Positions 37,330 to 50,034 are shown, counted from the first letter of the stretch. The stretch is DNA of 64,000 nt from Photorhabdus akhurstii (GCF_018448925.1 NZ_RCWE01000003.1:1-64000), one strand, 5' to 3'. Notes: a model not told the origin generated them from the letters alone. Made by a program: numbers and translations.

Positions 37330-39057
37330 ATGGAGATGTTATCAGGAGCTGAAATGGTCGTCCGATCGTTAATTGATCAGGGCGTTGAGCATATATTCGG
37401 TTATCCGGGAGGGGCAGTACTGGATATTTATGATGCCCTGCATACGGTTGGGGGTATTGAGCATATCCTGGTACGTCATGAGCAGGGGGCAGTTCATATG
37501 GCTGATGGCTATGCCCGTTCTACCGGGAAGGTTGGTGTGGTATTGATCACCTCCGGTCCTGGAGCAACCAATGCCATTACCGGTATTGCTACAGCTTATA
37601 TGGATTCAATTCCGATGGTTGTATTGTCCGGTCAAGTCGCCAGTTCCCTGATTGGCAATGATGCATTTCAGGAATGTGACATGGTAGGGATATCCCGTCC
37701 GATCGTAAAACATAGTTTTTTAGTGAAAAAAGCAGAGGATATTCCGAAGGTACTGAAAAAAGCCTTCTATCTAGCCTCCAGTGGCCGTCCGGGACCTGTA
37801 GTGATTGATTTACCGAAAGATACGGTAAATCCGGCAGTAAAATTACCTTATATTTATCCTGATCAGATCAGTATGCGTTCTTATAGTCCAACGATTCAAG
37901 GACACAAAGGGCAGATTAAGCGGGCATTAAGAAAACTATTGAATGCGAAAAAACCGGTCATATATGTAGGCGGGGGGGCGATTAACGCAGATTGTTCAGC
38001 AGAATTATTGGTATTGGCAGAAAAATTCAATATCCCTGTTGTTAGCTCCCTGATGGGATTAGGCAGTTTCCCTGCAACTCATCCGCAAAGTCTGGGTATG
38101 CTCGGTATGCATGGTACATTCGAAGCTAACAAAGCAATCCATAATTCAGATGTCATTTTTGCTGTCGGTGTACGTTTTGATGATCGTACTACCAATAATC
38201 TGGAAAAGTATTGCCCGGGAGCAACGGTATTACATATTGATATTGATCCGACATCAATTTCGAAAACGGTTTCCGCAGATGTACCTATTGTTGGTGATGC
38301 TAAACAGGTGCTTGGGCAAATGCTGGCGTTGCTGGAGACAGTGGAAGACACACAAGATCCCGATGCGCTAAAAGATTGGTGGTTATCTATTCAGCAATGG
38401 CGCAGCCGTAAATGTCTCAGTTTTGATCGCAGTGGTGAAAAAATTAAACCACAAGCTGCTATTGAAGTTCTCTATCGTCTGACGAAGGGGGAAGCTTATG
38501 TCACTTCCGATGTCGGGCAGCATCAGATGTTTGTTGCATTGCATTACCCATTTGATAAACCAAGGCGTTGGATCAGTTCCGGTGGTTTGGGAACGATGGG
38601 ATTTGGTTTACCGGCGGCTTTGGGCGTTAAACTGGTGAAACCGGAAGCGACGGTAGTTTGTGTTACCGGGGATGGCAGTATTCAGATGAATATTCAGGAG
38701 CTGTCTACCGCGTTGCAATATGGGCTGCCGATACTGGTTCTGAATTTGAATAACCGTTTCCTGGGGATGATAAGACAGTGGCAAGACATGATTTATGCCG
38801 GTCGTCACTCTCAATCTTATATGGAATCCTTGCCTGATTTTGTCAAATTGGCTGAGGCTTATGGTCATATTGGCATTTCTATCCAACGTTATGATGAATT
38901 GGAAAGTAAATTAGCGGAGGCCCTGAAAGAGGTGACTGAAAATCAGCGGCTGGTATTTGTTGATGTCACAGTGGATGAAACTGAACATGTATATCCTATG
39001 CAGATCCGTGGAGGAGCAATGGATGAGATGTGGTTAAGCAAAACGGAGAGAACCTGA
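37330..39057 (+). CDS. ilvI: Acetolactate synthase III large subunit
   Basis: IlvI, with IlvH, condenses pyruvate units (or pyruvate with 2-ketobutyrate) in valine, leucine and isoleucine synthesis, using thiamine diphosphate and FAD. Start ATG 37330 follows TGGAGGA (37317-37323) and gives 575 residues, as in E. coli (574). Seen are the catalytic glutamate in [13 protein letters not shown], the FAD region RFDDRTTNN and the ThDP motif [12 protein letters not shown]...LNLNNRF near residue 450. It is 2 nt from ilvH. A damaged fragment of this gene lies at 30083-30156. Confidence 0.97.
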   Translation: MEMLSGAEMVVRSLIDQGVEHIFGYPGGAVLDIYDALHTVGGIEHILVRHEQGAVHMADGYARSTGKVGVVLITSGPGATNAITGIATAYMDSIPMVVLSGQVASSLIGNDAFQECDMVGISRPIVKHSFLVKKAEDIPKVLKKAFYLASSGRPGPVVIDLPKDTVNPAVKLPYIYPDQISMRSYSPTIQGHKGQIKRALRKLLNAKKPVIYVGGGAINADCSAELLVLAEKFNIPVVSSLMGLGSFPATHPQSLGMLGMHGTFEANKAIHNSDVIFAVGVRFDDRTTNNLEKYCPGATVLHIDIDPTSISKTVSADVPIVGDAKQVLGQMLALLETVEDTQDPDALKDWWLSIQQWRSRKCLSFDRSGEKIKPQAAIEVLYRLTKGEAYVTSDVGQHQMFVALHYPFDKPRRWISSGGLGTMGFGLPAALGVKLVKPEATVVCVTGDGSIQMNIQELSTALQYGLPILVLNLNNRFLGMIRQWQDMIYAGRHSQSYMESLPDFVKLAEAYGHIGISIQRYDELESKLAEALKEVTENQRLVFVDVTVDETEHVYPMQIRGGAMDEMWLSKTERT

Positions 39058-39059
39058 TT

Positions 39060-39551
39060 ATGCGCCGGATTTTATCTGTATTACTTGAAAACGAATCAGG
39101 GGCTTTGTCCCGGGTTGTTGGTCTGTTTTCCCAACGTGGCTACAACATTGAAAGTTTAACTGTCGCTCCAACTGATGATCCGACATTATCGCGAATGACA
39201 ATTCAGACTAAAGGCGATGCAAGGGTACTTGAACAGATTGAAAAACAGTTGCACAAGTTGGTGGATGTGTTACGAGTCAGCGAATTGGCGTCGGGTTCTC
39301 ACGTAGAGCGTGAAATCATGTTAGTTAAATTACAGGCCAGCGGATATGGACGTGAAGAGATCAAACGCAGCACTGACATCTTCCGTGGGCAGATCATTGA
39401 TGTGACTTCGACCTTATATACTGTGCAATTGGTAGGAACCAGCGATAAATTGGATGCATTTCTCGATGCTGTTCGAGATGTTGCTGAAATTGTTGAAGTT
39501 GCTCGTTCAGGTATTGTCGGCGTATCTCGCGGGGATAAAATTATGCGATGA
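39060..39551 (+). CDS. ilvH: Acetolactate synthase III regulatory subunit
   Basis: IlvH is the valine-binding regulatory subunit of acetolactate synthase III. From ATG 39060 (GGAGAGA upstream) it is 163 residues, identical in length to E. coli IlvH and very similar, starting [19 protein letters not shown]. The N-terminal ACT domain carries [20 protein letters not shown], part of the valine site. It starts 2 nt after ilvI stops, giving strict co-expression. Confidence 0.97.
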   Translation: MRRILSVLLENESGALSRVVGLFSQRGYNIESLTVAPTDDPTLSRMTIQTKGDARVLEQIEKQLHKLVDVLRVSELASGSHVEREIMLVKLQASGYGREEIKRSTDIFRGQIIDVTSTLYTVQLVGTSDKLDAFLDAVRDVAEIVEVARSGIVGVSRGDKIMR

Positions 39552-39637
39552 AAAATCGCAAACTGCGGGGCAATATGCATACATTTATCAGGCTCTGCGA
39601 TAAAGTAGGGCCTTTCTGGGGTCTATAAGGAGTTAAT

Positions 39638-40645
39638 GTGAAACTGGATGAAATCGCCCGCCTTGCAGGTGTTTCACGCACAACGGCCAGTTATGTAATT
39701 AATGGTAAAGCCAAGCAATACCGTGTCAGTGATAAAACGGTAGAAAAAGTGATGGCAGTGGTTAGAGAACATAATTACCATCCTAATGCTGTGGCAGCCG
39801 GTCTCCGTGCAGGACGTACCCGTTCTATTGGTTTGGTTATTCCAGATTTAGAAAATACCAGCTATACCCGTATTGCTAATTATTTGGAACGTCAGGCTCG
39901 TCAACGTGGCTATCAGTTATTGATAGCCTGTTCGGAAGACCAACCTGATAATGAAATGCGCTGTGTTGAACACCTGTTGCAACGTCAGGTGGATGCAATT
40001 ATTGTTTCTACCGCATTACCGCCGGAGCATCCTTTTTATCAACGCTGGGCAAATCGTTCTTTGCCTATTATTGCTCTCGATCGGGCGCTTGAAAATGAAC
40101 ACTTTATCAGCGTAGTGGGTGATGATTTTGAAGATGCAAAGATGTTGGCGCAAGAATTTCGTCAATTTCCGGCTGAATCTGTGCTTTATCTCGGCGCATT
40201 ACCTGAATTATCAGTCAGTTTCCTGCGTGAACAGGGGTTCCGTGAAGCATGGAAAGATGATCCTCGTAAAGTGATGTATCTTTACTCAAACAGCTATGAG
40301 CGTGATGCGGCTGCTGAAGTGTACTCCAAATGGTTAGAAACTCATCCAATGCCGCAAGCGTTGTTCACCACCTCTTTTGCCCTGTTGCAAGGGGTCATGG
40401 ATGTTACCCTTAAACACAGCGGCCGTTTACCAAATCAATTGGTTATCGCGACTTTTGGTGATCATGAATTATTGGATTTCCTTGAATGTCCAGTGCTCTC
40501 TGTAGCGCAGCGTCATCGTGAAATTGCTGAACGGGTATTGGAACTGGTGTTAGCGAGTCTGGATGAAAAGCAGAAGCCAGGGCCAGGTATCACACGGATA
40601 CATCGCGACTTATGTCGTCGAGGAAGCCTGAGTCGAAAAATATGA
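39638..40645 (+). CDS. cra: Catabolite repressor/activator Cra (FruR)
   Basis: Cra is a LacI-family regulator that directs carbon flow between glycolysis and gluconeogenesis and is released from DNA by fructose phosphates. The 335-residue protein begins with the helix-turn-helix [20 protein letters not shown] and hinge ATAA-type region [20 protein letters not shown], followed by the sugar-binding core. The start is GTG with AAGGAG 6 nt upstream, as in E. coli. It stands alone between ilvIH and mraZ, ending in a strong terminator. Confidence 0.96.
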   Translation: MKLDEIARLAGVSRTTASYVINGKAKQYRVSDKTVEKVMAVVREHNYHPNAVAAGLRAGRTRSIGLVIPDLENTSYTRIANYLERQARQRGYQLLIACSEDQPDNEMRCVEHLLQRQVDAIIVSTALPPEHPFYQRWANRSLPIIALDRALENEHFISVVGDDFEDAKMLAQEFRQFPAESVLYLGALPELSVSFLREQGFREAWKDDPRKVMYLYSNSYERDAAAEVYSKWLETHPMPQALFTTSFALLQGVMDVTLKHSGRLPNQLVIATFGDHELLDFLECPVLSVAQRHREIAERVLELVLASLDEKQKPGPGITRIHRDLCRRGSLSRKI

Positions 40646-40648
40646 TAA

Positions 40649-40682
40649 AAACCCCTCATTAATTTTCTGATGAGGGGTTTTG
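40649..40682 (+). terminator. cra terminator
   Basis: AAACCCCTCAT (40649-40659) pairs with ATGAGGGGTTT (40670-40680) around a 10-nt loop, with further Ts after. The A-rich left flank also allows bidirectional use. Confidence 0.88.
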
Positions 40683-41187
40683 GTTGTCGGATTTGTCATA
40701 AAAGAAGTGTGTAAAGGCAACTTTCAAGCAATCCTTACGTTGGGTGTTTCAGCGCGAGCAAATAGCAATTTCGTTCATACATAAATTATTCAGTAGGGAG
40801 AAGCGCATGGAACAGCGCTTATTTGAGTTTGGGATTTGTCTATTTACCTCCGTTTTTTTACCCTCTTTTATATATTAAATTGATTTTAATAATATTTATC
40901 TTGTGGTTTTTTGCTGCTAGTTAGTTTGAGTGTTGAGTTCATCAAATAGAATGATAAACATTGCTGCACGGTGGTTAAATAGTAATGAAATGTAAATTAT
41001 GTAAATAAATTAATCACACAACTATTTTTTTATTATTTTATCGTAAACATTTACTCTCCTTGTGCTTGTAAAATTATTCAGAATTATCATGGTGTTAATT
41101 ATTATTGATATTGCTAAATTTAATAATTATGCCTCCCAACAGCCAAAATCCTGCCATCAAATATAGCTAAAGCGCATCGGCTCTGGC

Positions 41188-41216
41188 TTGACAAGGTTTT
41201 CGTCCCATCCGTAAAC
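41188..41216 (+). promoter_or_regulatory. Candidate mra promoter
   Basis: A perfect -35 TTGACA (41188-41193) is followed after 17 bp by the weak -10 GTAAAC (41211-41216), 62 bp before mraZ. The position matches the main promoter of the dcw cluster. Confidence 0.55.
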
Positions 41217-41224
41217 TCCTTATT

Positions 41225-41249
41225 GTGGGGATTAGTGGGATAAAGTGGT
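41225..41249 (+). promoter_or_regulatory. MraZ operator (three GTGG(G) repeats, 10-bp period)
   Basis: GTGGGG, GTGGGA and GTGGTA start at 41225, 41235 and 41245, exactly one per helical turn, just upstream of mraZ. MraZ is known to bind such direct repeats to repress its own operon. Confidence 0.8.
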
Positions 41250-41278
41250 AATTCTTGATCACCAGGGGCGACCTGAGT

Positions 41279-41737
41279 ATGTTTCGTGGAGCAACGCAGA
41301 TTAATCTCGATAGCAAGGGGCGGCTCACCGTACCTACCCGATACCGGGCTATGCTAAATGAGGAATCGCAAGGGCAAATGGTTTGTACCATCGACCTTCA
41401 TCAGCCGTGCCTGTTGCTCTATACATTATCTGAATGGGAAATTATTGAAGAAAAACTTTCTCGCTTATCCAGCATGAATCCGGCGGAGCGTCGGGTGCAA
41501 CGTTTGCTTTTAGGTCATGCCAGTGAATGTCAGATGGATAGTGCAGGACGTCTTTTGCTAGCCGGTACATTGCGCCAGCATGCAGGGCTAGTCAAAGAGG
41601 TTATGCTGGTTGGTCAGTTCAACAAATTTGAACTGTGGGATGAGCAGGCTTGGTATCAACAGGTTAAGGATGACATTGCGGCTGAGCAATCCACACAGGA
41701 ACCTTTATCAGTACGGCTACAGGAATTATCACTATAA
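41279..41737 (+). CDS. mraZ: Transcriptional regulator MraZ
   Basis: MraZ is the AbrB-fold repressor of the dcw cluster and its first gene. Start ATG 41279 gives 152 residues beginning [19 protein letters not shown], exactly the E. coli length; an upstream GTG-type start at 41255 is less likely. The duplicated DNA-binding motif is visible at [14 protein letters not shown] and [14 protein letters not shown]. Its own operator repeats lie 30-55 bp upstream. rsmH follows after 2 nt. Confidence 0.95.
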   Translation: MFRGATQINLDSKGRLTVPTRYRAMLNEESQGQMVCTIDLHQPCLLLYTLSEWEIIEEKLSRLSSMNPAERRVQRLLLGHASECQMDSAGRLLLAGTLRQHAGLVKEVMLVGQFNKFELWDEQAWYQQVKDDIAAEQSTQEPLSVRLQELSL

Positions 41738-41739
41738 AT

Positions 41740-42684
41740 ATGGCAAATAGTCATTTTAAACATACCAGCGTATTGCTGGATGAAGCAGTCAACGGACTGA
41801 ATATTCGTGAAAATGGAATCTATATTGACGGCACATTTGGCCGTGGTGGGCATTCACGTCTGATTTTGTCGCAATTGGGAACGGCAGGTCGTTTAATTGC
41901 AATTGATCGAGATCCGCAAGCGATTGAAGTGGCAAAAGCGATCACAGATCCGCGTTTTTCAATTGTACATGGGCCATTTTCTAAATTGGCTCACTATATA
42001 GAAAATGCCGGGCTGACTGGCAAAATTGATGGTGTATTGCTGGATTTAGGTGTTTCTTCGCCTCAGTTGGATGATCCAGAACGCGGTTTTTCTTTTATGC
42101 GTGATGGGCCGCTAGATATGCGGATGGACCCGACTCGCGGGCAATCAGCAGCAGAATGGCTGATGCATGCAACAGCAGATGATATTGCCTGGGTATTGAA
42201 AACATTTGGTGAAGAGCGTTTCGCCAAACGTATTGCCAGAGCAATTGTGGCACGCAATCAGGAAGATCCCATTACCCGAACAAAAGCGCTAGCCGATTTA
42301 ATTGCTCAGGCTAGCCCAGTAAAAGAGAAACATAAGCATCCAGCAACCAGGAGCTTCCAGGCGATTAGGATTTATATTAATAGTGAGCTGGAAGAGATTG
42401 AGCAGGCGCTGGAAGGGGCATTACAAGTGCTTGCGCCACAGGGGAGACTTTCAGTTATCAGTTTCCATTCGCTGGAAGATCGTATTGTTAAACGATTTAT
42501 TCGTCAGAATAGTCGAGGACCACAAGTACCGGCAGGATTGCCATTAACAGAGGAGCAACTGAAAGCGCGAGGTGGGCGTAGCTTGAAATCGATTGGCAAG
42601 ATGAAACCTTCAGAGGAAGAAGTGGCTGATAACCCACGGGCTCGCAGTTCTGTTTTGCGTTTTGCTGAAAAAGTTAGTGAATAA
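41740..42684 (+). CDS. rsmH: 16S rRNA (cytosine-1402-N4) methyltransferase RsmH
   Basis: RsmH methylates C1402 in the decoding centre of 16S rRNA. The 314 residues (E. coli 313) contain the SAM-binding [11 protein letters not shown] near residue 30, [10 protein letters not shown] near 54, the [13 protein letters not shown] motif near 101 and [14 protein letters not shown] near 238. It lies between mraZ (2-nt gap) and ftsL (1-nt overlap). Confidence 0.97.
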   Translation: MANSHFKHTSVLLDEAVNGLNIRENGIYIDGTFGRGGHSRLILSQLGTAGRLIAIDRDPQAIEVAKAITDPRFSIVHGPFSKLAHYIENAGLTGKIDGVLLDLGVSSPQLDDPERGFSFMRDGPLDMRMDPTRGQSAAEWLMHATADDIAWVLKTFGEERFAKRIARAIVARNQEDPITRTKALADLIAQASPVKEKHKHPATRSFQAIRIYINSELEEIEQALEGALQVLAPQGRLSVISFHSLEDRIVKRFIRQNSRGPQVPAGLPLTEEQLKARGGRSLKSIGKMKPSEEEVADNPRARSSVLRFAEKVSE

Positions 42685-43001
42685 TGGCAGGTGAACGTCA
42701 CGGATTAACCAGTATTATCGGCAACGATTTACTCAAGAATGCCAAAATACCGTTGATTCTTCTAGTCGCTGTATTGGTTTCGGCCATAGTCGTTGTAACC
42801 ATTGCGCATGAAACCCGCTTATTGACGGCTGAAAGAGAACATTTGGTCGTGGAACGAGATGCATTAGATATCGAGTGGCGCAATCTGATCCTCGAAGAAA
42901 ATGCCTTAGGTGATCACAGTCGAGTTGAGCGGATAGCTGTTGAAAAAATGCATATGCAGCATGTTAATCCTGCTCAGGAAAACATTGTTGTTTCACAGTG
43001 A
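42684..43001 (+). CDS. ftsL: Cell division protein FtsL
   Basis: FtsL is a bitopic inner-membrane protein that joins FtsB and FtsQ to activate the FtsWI septal synthase. At 105 residues it is shorter than E. coli FtsL (121) at the cytoplasmic end. One membrane segment (about 21-41) is followed by a periplasmic coiled coil and the conserved [19 protein letters not shown]. Its start overlaps the rsmH stop by 1 nt. Confidence 0.95.
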   Translation: MAGERHGLTSIIGNDLLKNAKIPLILLVAVLVSAIVVVTIAHETRLLTAEREHLVVERDALDIEWRNLILEENALGDHSRVERIAVEKMHMQHVNPAQENIVVSQ

Positions 43002-43028
43002 GTTAATTTAAATATTAAAAGGTAAGCG

Positions 43029-44795
43029 ATGAAAGCAGCACGCTCCGTGAAATTAAAACGGCAAGAAGATAAAGCCAGTTTTGTTAGCTGGCGTTTTGCT
43101 TTGTTGTGCGGGGGGATTGCCGTGGCTTTAATTGGCTTATTGCTGAGAGTGACTTATTTGCAGGTCATTAACCCGGATAAACTGGTTAAAGAGGGTGATT
43201 TACGTTCTCTGCGCGTGCAATCAATCCCTACCGCTCGCGGTATGATCAGTGACCGTATGGGGCGGCCTCTGGCTGTCAGCGTTCCAGTCAATGCTGTTTG
43301 GGCAGATCCGAAAGAGGTATTTGAAAAAGGGGGGATTACGGATGATACCCGCTGGAAAGCTTTATCTGATGCCATTAATTTACCTCTTGAGCAACTTACC
43401 GACAAAGTTAGTGCTAATCCGAAAGGCCGTTTTGTTTATTTAGCGCGTCAGGTTAATCCATCGGTTGGCGATTACATTCATAAACTGAAATTGCCGGGGA
43501 TTTATTTGCGTCAGGAATCCCGGCGTTATTATCCGGCAGGTCAAGTAACGGCACATATTATTGGCGTGACCAACGTTGATGGTCAGGGTATTGAAGGTAT
43601 AGAAAAAAGTTTTGATCGTTGGCTGACGGGTCAACCGGGTGAACGAACTGTACGTAAAGACCGCTTTGGTCGTGTCATTGAAGATATCTCATCTGTTGAT
43701 AGTCTGGCGGCACACAATCTGGTATTGAGTATCGATGAACGCTTACAGGCGCTAGTTTACCGCGAATTAACCAATGCGGTGGCCTTTAACAAAGCAGAAT
43801 CCGGTACAGCGGTATTGGTAGATGTTAATACCGGAGAAGTGCTGGCAATGGCAAACAGCCCGTCTTATAACCCAAATAATCTCGTCAATACACCAAAAGA
43901 CGCGATGCGCAACCGTGCTATCACCGATATTTTCGAGCCAGGTTCCACTGTTAAGCCGATGGTGGTAATGGCTGCGTTGAATGATGGTATCATCAAAGAA
44001 AATACGGTTATTAATACCGTACCTTATAGGATAAGCGGTAAGGAAATTAGAGATGTATCCCGTTATCCAGAATTATCTATCACTGGTATTTTACAAAAAT
44101 CGAGTAACGTCGGTGTTTCTAAACTAGCGTTAGCCATGCCTGCGACAGAATTGGTGGATGTTTATTCACGTTTTGGATTAGGAAAGGCGACCAATCTGGG
44201 GTTGGTTGGAGAAAGCAGTGGTTTATATCCAACAGGAAAACAACGGTGGTCAGATCTTGATAGAGCGACCTTTTCTTACGGTTATGGGCTGATGGTAACA
44301 CCATTACAGTTAGCGCGGGTCTATGCAACGATTGGTAGCTTGGGTATTTATCGTCCTCTGTCAATTACCAAAGTTGATCCACCTGTGCCCGGCACAAGAG
44401 TATTTCCTGAGCCTATCATGCGAACAGTCGTTCATATGATGGAGAGTGTGGCTTTGCCTGGCGGTGGTGGAGTGCGGGCGGCGATAAAAGGTTATCGGAT
44501 TGCAATCAAGACGGGGACTGCAAAGAAAGTCGGGCCGGATGGCAAATATGCTAATCGATATATTTCTTATGCCGCAGGTGTTGCCCCGGCAAGTAACCCA
44601 AGATTTGCACTGGTTGTGGTCATTAATGATCCACAGACAGGTAAGTATTACGGTGGTGTGGTTTCTGCGCCGGTATTTGGCGCCATTATGGGGGGCGTTC
44701 TACGCATCATGAATGTGGAGCCGGATGCTTTGGCGGCAGGTGATAAAAACGAATTTGTGATTAATAAGAAAGAGGATACAGGTGGCAGATCGTAA
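43029..44795 (+). CDS. ftsI: Septal peptidoglycan transpeptidase FtsI (PBP3)
   Basis: FtsI crosslinks septal peptidoglycan together with the FtsW polymerase. The 588 residues match E. coli PBP3 in length. It has a basic cytoplasmic tail, a membrane anchor at about 20-45, the dimerisation-like pedestal and a transpeptidase domain. The domain shows FEPGSTVKP (nucleophile Ser306), KSSNVG (SxN motif near 358) and IKTGTAKK (KTG motif near 493). It lies 27 nt after ftsL and overlaps murE by 14 nt. Confidence 0.97.
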   Translation: MKAARSVKLKRQEDKASFVSWRFALLCGGIAVALIGLLLRVTYLQVINPDKLVKEGDLRSLRVQSIPTARGMISDRMGRPLAVSVPVNAVWADPKEVFEKGGITDDTRWKALSDAINLPLEQLTDKVSANPKGRFVYLARQVNPSVGDYIHKLKLPGIYLRQESRRYYPAGQVTAHIIGVTNVDGQGIEGIEKSFDRWLTGQPGERTVRKDRFGRVIEDISSVDSLAAHNLVLSIDERLQALVYRELTNAVAFNKAESGTAVLVDVNTGEVLAMANSPSYNPNNLVNTPKDAMRNRAITDIFEPGSTVKPMVVMAALNDGIIKENTVINTVPYRISGKEIRDVSRYPELSITGILQKSSNVGVSKLALAMPATELVDVYSRFGLGKATNLGLVGESSGLYPTGKQRWSDLDRATFSYGYGLMVTPLQLARVYATIGSLGIYRPLSITKVDPPVPGTRVFPEPIMRTVVHMMESVALPGGGGVRAAIKGYRIAIKTGTAKKVGPDGKYANRYISYAAGVAPASNPRFALVVVINDPQTGKYYGGVVSAPVFGAIMGGVLRIMNVEPDALAAGDKNEFVINKKEDTGGRS

Positions 44796-46269
44796 TCTAC
44801 GCGATTTACTCGCGCCGTTGGGTATTGACGCCCCAGTGCGTGAGTTACGCGAAATGACATTGGACAGCCGTAAATCGTCTGCCGGAGATCTGTTTGTTGC
44901 TATTAAAGGGCACCAGACAGATGGTCGACACTACATTCCTCAAGCCATCGCACAAGGGGTTGCGGCGGTTATTGCAGAAGCCCAGGGCGAAGCTGATAAC
45001 GGAACCGTACAAATTATGCATGGTATTCCGGTTGTTTATGTGAACGATTTGAATAATAAGTTGTCACAGTTAGCTGGTGAGTTTTATTGTCACCCTGGTG
45101 ATAAATTGCACTTGATTGGTGTAACCGGAACCAATGGTAAAACAACCACTACTCAATTACTTGCGCAGTGGAGCCACGGGTTAGGGGAAACCAGCGCCGT
45201 GATGGGAACTGTTGGCAATGGTTTACTGGGGCATGTGGCGCCAAGTGAAAATACCACAGGCTCGGCTGTTGATATCCAACTGGATTTGCAACAACTTGTT
45301 CGTCAAGGGGCGACTTTTGCGGCAATGGAAGTCTCTTCTCATGGACTGGTTCAGGGGCGTGTGGCTGCCTTGCCGTTTGAGGCGGCAGTGTTTACCAATT
45401 TGAGCCGTGACCATCTTGATTATCACGGTGATATGGACCACTACGAAGCCGCTAAATGGCTGCTATTTTCCACTCATAATGTGAAGCAACAAATTATTAA
45501 TGCTGATGATGAGATTGGATTGAAATGGTTATCCCATTTACCACAAGCGGTTGCTGTAACGATGGAAAACCGTCTGCCGGAAAATTGGCAGGGCCGTTGG
45601 TTGGCGGCGCGTGAAATAAAGTATCACGATAAAGGGGTATCTATCACCTTCGAGTCTAGCTGGGGTGGCGGTACAATTGATAGTTCTTTAATGGGGGCAT
45701 TTAATGTCAGCAATCTGTTGTTGGCGCTTTCCACCCTATTAGCTCTGGTTTATCCGTTGGAAAAACTGCTTGAAACAGCTTCTTGCCTGGAACCTGTCTG
45801 TGGACGAATGGAAGTATTCACTGCGCCGGGCAAACCCGTTGTCGTTGTTGATTATGCTCACACACCTGACGCGCTGGAAAAAGCTTTGATGGCTGCACGT
45901 TTGCATTGTCAAGGTAAGCTTTGGTGTGTTTTTGGTTGTGGTGGTGATCGTGATAAAGGTAAACGCCCATTGATGGGAGGCGTTGCGGAACAGTGGGCCG
46001 ATTGTGTGATTGTGACTGATGATAATCCGCGCAATGAAGAACCACAGGCAATTGTTGCTGACATTCTGACGGGTTTTCTTGACCCGGGGAGAGCGATAGC
46101 GATTCATGGACGTGTTGAAGCGGTAACTAGCGCTATTATGCAGGCAAAAGCAGATGATGTTGTATTGATAGCGGGTAAAGGCCATGAAGATTATCAATTG
46201 GTCGGCCATCGTCGCTTGGATTATTCGGATCGGTTAACTGTTGCTCGGTTATTGGGGGTGATTGCATGA
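44782..46269 (+). CDS. murE: UDP-MurNAc-tripeptide synthetase MurE
   Basis: MurE adds meso-diaminopimelate to UDP-MurNAc-L-Ala-D-Glu in the cytoplasm. From GTG 44782 (inside ftsI, as in E. coli) it is 495 residues. The ATP loop [14 protein letters not shown] is near residue 113. The diaminopimelate-specific motif DDNPRNEEP is near 413, and the central region carries THTPDALEK-type sequence ([12 protein letters not shown]). It overlaps murF by 4 nt. Confidence 0.97.
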   Translation: MADRNLRDLLAPLGIDAPVRELREMTLDSRKSSAGDLFVAIKGHQTDGRHYIPQAIAQGVAAVIAEAQGEADNGTVQIMHGIPVVYVNDLNNKLSQLAGEFYCHPGDKLHLIGVTGTNGKTTTTQLLAQWSHGLGETSAVMGTVGNGLLGHVAPSENTTGSAVDIQLDLQQLVRQGATFAAMEVSSHGLVQGRVAALPFEAAVFTNLSRDHLDYHGDMDHYEAAKWLLFSTHNVKQQIINADDEIGLKWLSHLPQAVAVTMENRLPENWQGRWLAAREIKYHDKGVSITFESSWGGGTIDSSLMGAFNVSNLLLALSTLLALVYPLEKLLETASCLEPVCGRMEVFTAPGKPVVVVDYAHTPDALEKALMAARLHCQGKLWCVFGCGGDRDKGKRPLMGGVAEQWADCVIVTDDNPRNEEPQAIVADILTGFLDPGRAIAIHGRVEAVTSAIMQAKADDVVLIAGKGHEDYQLVGHRRLDYSDRLTVARLLGVIA

Positions 46270-47645
46270 TTTCCCTCACTTTGCAACAACTGGCACAAGT
46301 CACGAATGGCGTATTGAATCAGGTGACTAAACAGCAGGCAGCAAATATTTGTATCAGTGATGTGACTACTGACAGCCGTCGGGTTGGCAATGGCAGCCTG
46401 TTTATTGCCTTGAAAGGTGAGCGCTTTGATGCGCATGATTTTTTTGCTGATGCAGTAAAAGCTGGTGCCGATGCTTTGCTTGTCAGCCGTGTGTTGGATG
46501 TTAACTTTCCACAGGTCGTGGTTAAAGATACGCGTTTAGCAATGGGTAAATTAGCGGGTTGGGTTCGCCAGCAGAGTAATGCGCGTGTTGTTGCGTTAAC
46601 GGGGTCGTCCGGTAAAACATCGGTGAAAGAGATGACTGCGGCGATTTTGCGTCAGTGTGGCAACACGCTCTATACCGCGGGTAACCTGAATAATGATATC
46701 GGCGTACCGCTGACATTGTTCAGATTGACGGAACAACATGAGTTTGCTGTGGTTGAATTAGGTGCAAGCCATGTCGGTGAAATTGCCTATACCGTAGAAA
46801 TGGTCCGGCCAGAAACGGCATTAGTCAATAACCTGTTTGCTGCGCACTTAGCGGATTTTGGTTCTCTTGCGAGTATTGCAAAAGCTAAGGGCGAGATTTT
46901 TACCGGCCTGCCAGAAAAAGGTACGGCGATTATCAATCTGGAAAGCAATGATTGGGCTCACTGGCAACAGGTTATTGGCGACAAAACAGTACAGCGTTTT
47001 TCCATGCAACAAGCATCAGTCGCTGATTTTTACGCTACGGATATTCAGGTTAAACAACTGACGACAGATTTTTGTCTGCATACGCCTATTGGCAGCATAG
47101 AAATCAACTTGCCGTTGCCTGGGAAACACAATGTCGCTAATGCGTTAGCGGCCAGTGCGTTGGCAATCTCTGTTGGCGCGACTTTACGAGATATTCGTCT
47201 GGGCTTGTTGGAGCTGAAAGCGGTACCGGGGCGGTTGTTTCCAATCAATCTGGCAGAAGGAAAATTGCTGCTTGATGACACGTATAACGCCAATGTTGGT
47301 TCAATGACTGTTGCGGTCCAGGTGTTATCACAGATGCCGGGTTATCGAGTGCTGGTAGTCGGCGATATCGGGGCATTGGGTGAACAGTCGGAAGATTACC
47401 ATCGTCAGATTGGTGAAACCGCAGCTTCTTGCGGTATCGATAGTGTGTTCAGTGTCGGCAAATTAAGTATTCATGTTAGTGAGGCAAGCGGTTGTGGTCA
47501 GCATTTTGCGGATAAAGCCGCATTGATCGCAACATTGGTTCCGCTATTACAACAACACAAGGTCATTTCAGTGTTAGTTAAAGGTTCGCGCAATACCACA
47601 ATGGAAGATATTGTCCACGCATTACAGGAGAGCTTCACATGTTAG
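46266..47645 (+). CDS. murF: UDP-MurNAc-pentapeptide synthetase MurF
   Basis: MurF adds D-Ala-D-Ala to the UDP-MurNAc-tripeptide, completing the pentapeptide. The 459 residues (E. coli 452) include [15 protein letters not shown] near residue 108, [10 protein letters not shown] near 164 and [13 protein letters not shown] near 335, all of the Mur-ligase fold. It starts within the murE stop and overlaps mraY by 7 nt. Confidence 0.97.
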   Translation: MISLTLQQLAQVTNGVLNQVTKQQAANICISDVTTDSRRVGNGSLFIALKGERFDAHDFFADAVKAGADALLVSRVLDVNFPQVVVKDTRLAMGKLAGWVRQQSNARVVALTGSSGKTSVKEMTAAILRQCGNTLYTAGNLNNDIGVPLTLFRLTEQHEFAVVELGASHVGEIAYTVEMVRPETALVNNLFAAHLADFGSLASIAKAKGEIFTGLPEKGTAIINLESNDWAHWQQVIGDKTVQRFSMQQASVADFYATDIQVKQLTTDFCLHTPIGSIEINLPLPGKHNVANALAASALAISVGATLRDIRLGLLELKAVPGRLFPINLAEGKLLLDDTYNANVGSMTVAVQVLSQMPGYRVLVVGDIGALGEQSEDYHRQIGETAASCGIDSVFSVGKLSIHVSEASGCGQHFADKAALIATLVPLLQQHKVISVLVKGSRNTTMEDIVHALQESFTC

Positions 47646-48721
47646 TTTGGCTGGCCGAATATTTGGTCAAATATCACACCGGCTTTAACGTCTTTTCTTA
47701 CTTGACGTTTAGGGCTATCGTCAGCCTGCTGACTGCTTTGGCTATCGCATTGTGGATGGGGCCGCGCATGATAGCCTTCCTGCAAAAATTACAAATTGGG
47801 CAGGTTGTTCGCAACGATGGGCCGGAATCTCACTTTAGCAAACGTGGTACGCCGACAATGGGCGGTTTGCTGATCTTACTTTCAATTACGATTTCTACAC
47901 TGTTGTGGGTGCGTTTGAATAACCCCTATGTTTGGTGCGTGCTGATTGTGCTGATTGGTTACGGCATTGTTGGTTTTGTGGATGATTACCGCAAAGTCGT
48001 GCGCAAAGATACTAAAGGGTTAATTGCCCGCTGGAAGTATTTCTGGCAATCCGTCCTGGCATTAGGGGTGGCGTTTGCCATGTACAGCGTCGGTAAAGAT
48101 ACTCCTGCAACGCAATTGGTCGTGCCATTCTTTAAAGATGTGATGCCGCAACTGGGCGTGCTTTACATTCTGTTGACCTACTTTGTGATTGTCGGAACCA
48201 GTAACGCAGTGAATCTGACGGACGGATTGGATGGTTTGGCAATTATGCCAACCGTTTTTGTCGCGGCGGGTTTTGCTTTGGTGGCATGGGCGACAGGTAA
48301 CGTCAATTTCGCTAACTATCTGCATATCCCTTATCTGAGCCATGCTGGCGAACTGGTTATCGTCTGTACTGCGATTGTTGGCGCCGGGCTAGGCTTCTTG
48401 TGGTTCAACACTTATCCGGCGCAAGTTTTCATGGGTGATGTGGGTTCTTTGGCATTAGGTGGCGCATTGGGGACGATTGCTGTGTTGCTACGCCAGGAGT
48501 TTCTACTGGTGATTATGGGCGGTGTGTTTGTGGTAGAAACCCTGTCAGTTATTTTACAGGTGGGTTCTTTTAAACTGCGCGGGCAGCGTATTTTCCGTAT
48601 GGCGCCTATTCACCATCACTATGAATTGAAAGGCTGGCCAGAACCGCGTGTTATTGTGCGTTTTTGGATTATTTCTCTGATGCTAGTGCTGATTGGCCTG
48701 GCAACATTGAAGGTGCGTTAA
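47639..48721 (+). CDS. mraY: Phospho-MurNAc-pentapeptide translocase MraY
   Basis: MraY transfers phospho-MurNAc-pentapeptide to undecaprenyl phosphate, giving lipid I at the inner membrane. The 360-residue length equals that of E. coli, with ten hydrophobic segments. Signature sites are [11 protein letters not shown] near residue 75, FVDDYRKV near 114, [10 protein letters not shown] near 193 and the histidine-rich [12 protein letters not shown] near 321. Confidence 0.97.
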   Translation: MLVWLAEYLVKYHTGFNVFSYLTFRAIVSLLTALAIALWMGPRMIAFLQKLQIGQVVRNDGPESHFSKRGTPTMGGLLILLSITISTLLWVRLNNPYVWCVLIVLIGYGIVGFVDDYRKVVRKDTKGLIARWKYFWQSVLALGVAFAMYSVGKDTPATQLVVPFFKDVMPQLGVLYILLTYFVIVGTSNAVNLTDGLDGLAIMPTVFVAAGFALVAWATGNVNFANYLHIPYLSHAGELVIVCTAIVGAGLGFLWFNTYPAQVFMGDVGSLALGGALGTIAVLLRQEFLLVIMGGVFVVETLSVILQVGSFKLRGQRIFRMAPIHHHYELKGWPEPRVIVRFWIISLMLVLIGLATLKVR

Positions 48722-48723
48722 TC

Positions 48724-50034
48724 ATGGCAGATTATTTGGGTAAAAAAGTCGTCATTGTCGGGTTGGGGCTGACAGGTCTCTCCTGTGTTGACTTTTTTAT
48801 GGCGCGAGGTGTGATCCCGCGAGTGATGGATACTCGTGCGGCGCCACCCGGTAAGGATAAGCTGCCCGATGGTGTTGAGTGTCACAGTGGAAGCCTGGAT
48901 ACTGGTTGGTTGATGGATGCTGACTTGATTGTTGTAAGCCCAGGCGTTGCTTTGGCAACGGCGGAATTGCAGGCTGCGGCTAATGCAGGTATCGAAATTG
49001 TTGGCGATATCGAGTTGTTTTGCCGTGAAGCAACAGCCCCAATCGTCGCCATTACTGGCTCTAATGGTAAAAGTACCGTTACCAGTCTTGTCGGTGAAAT
49101 GGCGAAAGCGGCTAATTGGCAGGTGGGGGTTGGCGGTAATATTGGCCTGCCTGCATTAGAATTGTTGAAGAAATCTTGTCAGCTTTATGTCTTAGAGCTC
49201 TCCAGTTTCCAGTTGGAAACCACGTATGGCCTGAACGCAACAGCCGCTGCTGTGCTTAATGTGACTGAGGATCATATGGATCGTTATCCTCAGGGGGTAT
49301 CTCAGTACCGAGCGGCCAAACTGAGGATTTATCGTCAGGCGAAGAGATGCATTGTGAATGCTCAAGATCCCCTGACACTGCCTGAAACGGGTATGGACAG
49401 CCGTTGTGTCAGCTTTGGTGTCGATTGTGGCGACTACCAGCTTGATAGTGAAAATGCCTGTTTGAAAGTTCACAACCAATCACTGCTGGCGACAAATGAA
49501 ATTAAGCTGACTGGACGACATAACTACGTCAATGGGTTGGTTGCATTGGCTTTAGCTGATGCGGTTGGTATTCCTCGTGAGGCCAGTTTGGCGACATTGA
49601 CGGTTTATCCAGGGCTTGACCATCGTTTCCAACTTGTTCATCTGAACAACGGGGTGCGTTGGATTAACGATTCTAAAGCGACCAATGTTGGCAGTACGGT
49701 GGCGGCGCTCGATGGTCTGAACCCAGAGGGTACGCTGTATTTACTGTTAGGTGGTGATGGTAAGTCAGCAGACTTTTCTCCGCTCAAGCCTCTCCTTTGT
49801 AGGGATAAAATTTGGCTTTATTGCTTTGGTCGGGATAGGAAACGACTGGCGCAACTACGCCCGGAAATAGCGACATTAACTGAAACTATGGAGCAGGCGA
49901 TGCGTGATATTGCTCCGCGGCTGGTGGCGGGTGACATGGTGCTGTTATCTCCTGCTTGTGCAAGTCTTGATCAGTTCCGTAATTTTGAACAGCGTGGTCA
50001 TGAATTTACCCGTTTGGCAGAGGAGTTGGGCTGA
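48724..50034 (+). CDS. murD: UDP-MurNAc-L-alanine-D-glutamate ligase MurD
   Basis: MurD adds D-glutamate to UDP-MurNAc-L-alanine. Start ATG 48724, 2 nt after mraY, begins [18 protein letters not shown] and gives 436 residues (E. coli 438); the longer frame to 48664 overlaps mraY and lacks support. The ATP loop [13 protein letters not shown] is near residue 110, with [11 protein letters not shown] and [11 protein letters not shown] further on. It overlaps ftsW by 1 nt. Confidence 0.96.
   Translation: MADYLGKKVVIVGLGLTGLSCVDFFMARGVIPRVMDTRAAPPGKDKLPDGVECHSGSLDTGWLMDADLIVVSPGVALATAELQAAANAGIEIVGDIELFCREATAPIVAITGSNGKSTVTSLVGEMAKAANWQVGVGGNIGLPALELLKKSCQLYVLELSSFQLETTYGLNATAAAVLNVTEDHMDRYPQGVSQYRAAKLRIYRQAKRCIVNAQDPLTLPETGMDSRCVSFGVDCGDYQLDSENACLKVHNQSLLATNEIKLTGRHNYVNGLVALALADAVGIPREASLATLTVYPGLDHRFQLVHLNNGVRWINDSKATNVGSTVAALDGLNPEGTLYLLLGGDGKSADFSPLKPLLCRDKIWLYCFGRDRKRLAQLRPEIATLTETMEQAMRDIAPRLVAGDMVLLSPACASLDQFRNFEQRGHEFTRLAEELG

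Larger units (their letters stand above)
40683..41278. other. cra-mraZ intergenic stretch
   Basis: About 600 bp. The first 500 bp are AT-rich with nothing recognised. The last 100 bp hold the promoter and MraZ operator of the division and cell-wall cluster. Confidence 0.6.

Noticed and set aside
48664-48723. N-terminal extension of murD
   Set aside because: It overlaps the end of mraY in another frame and adds 20 unconserved residues; ATG 48724 gives the family start.
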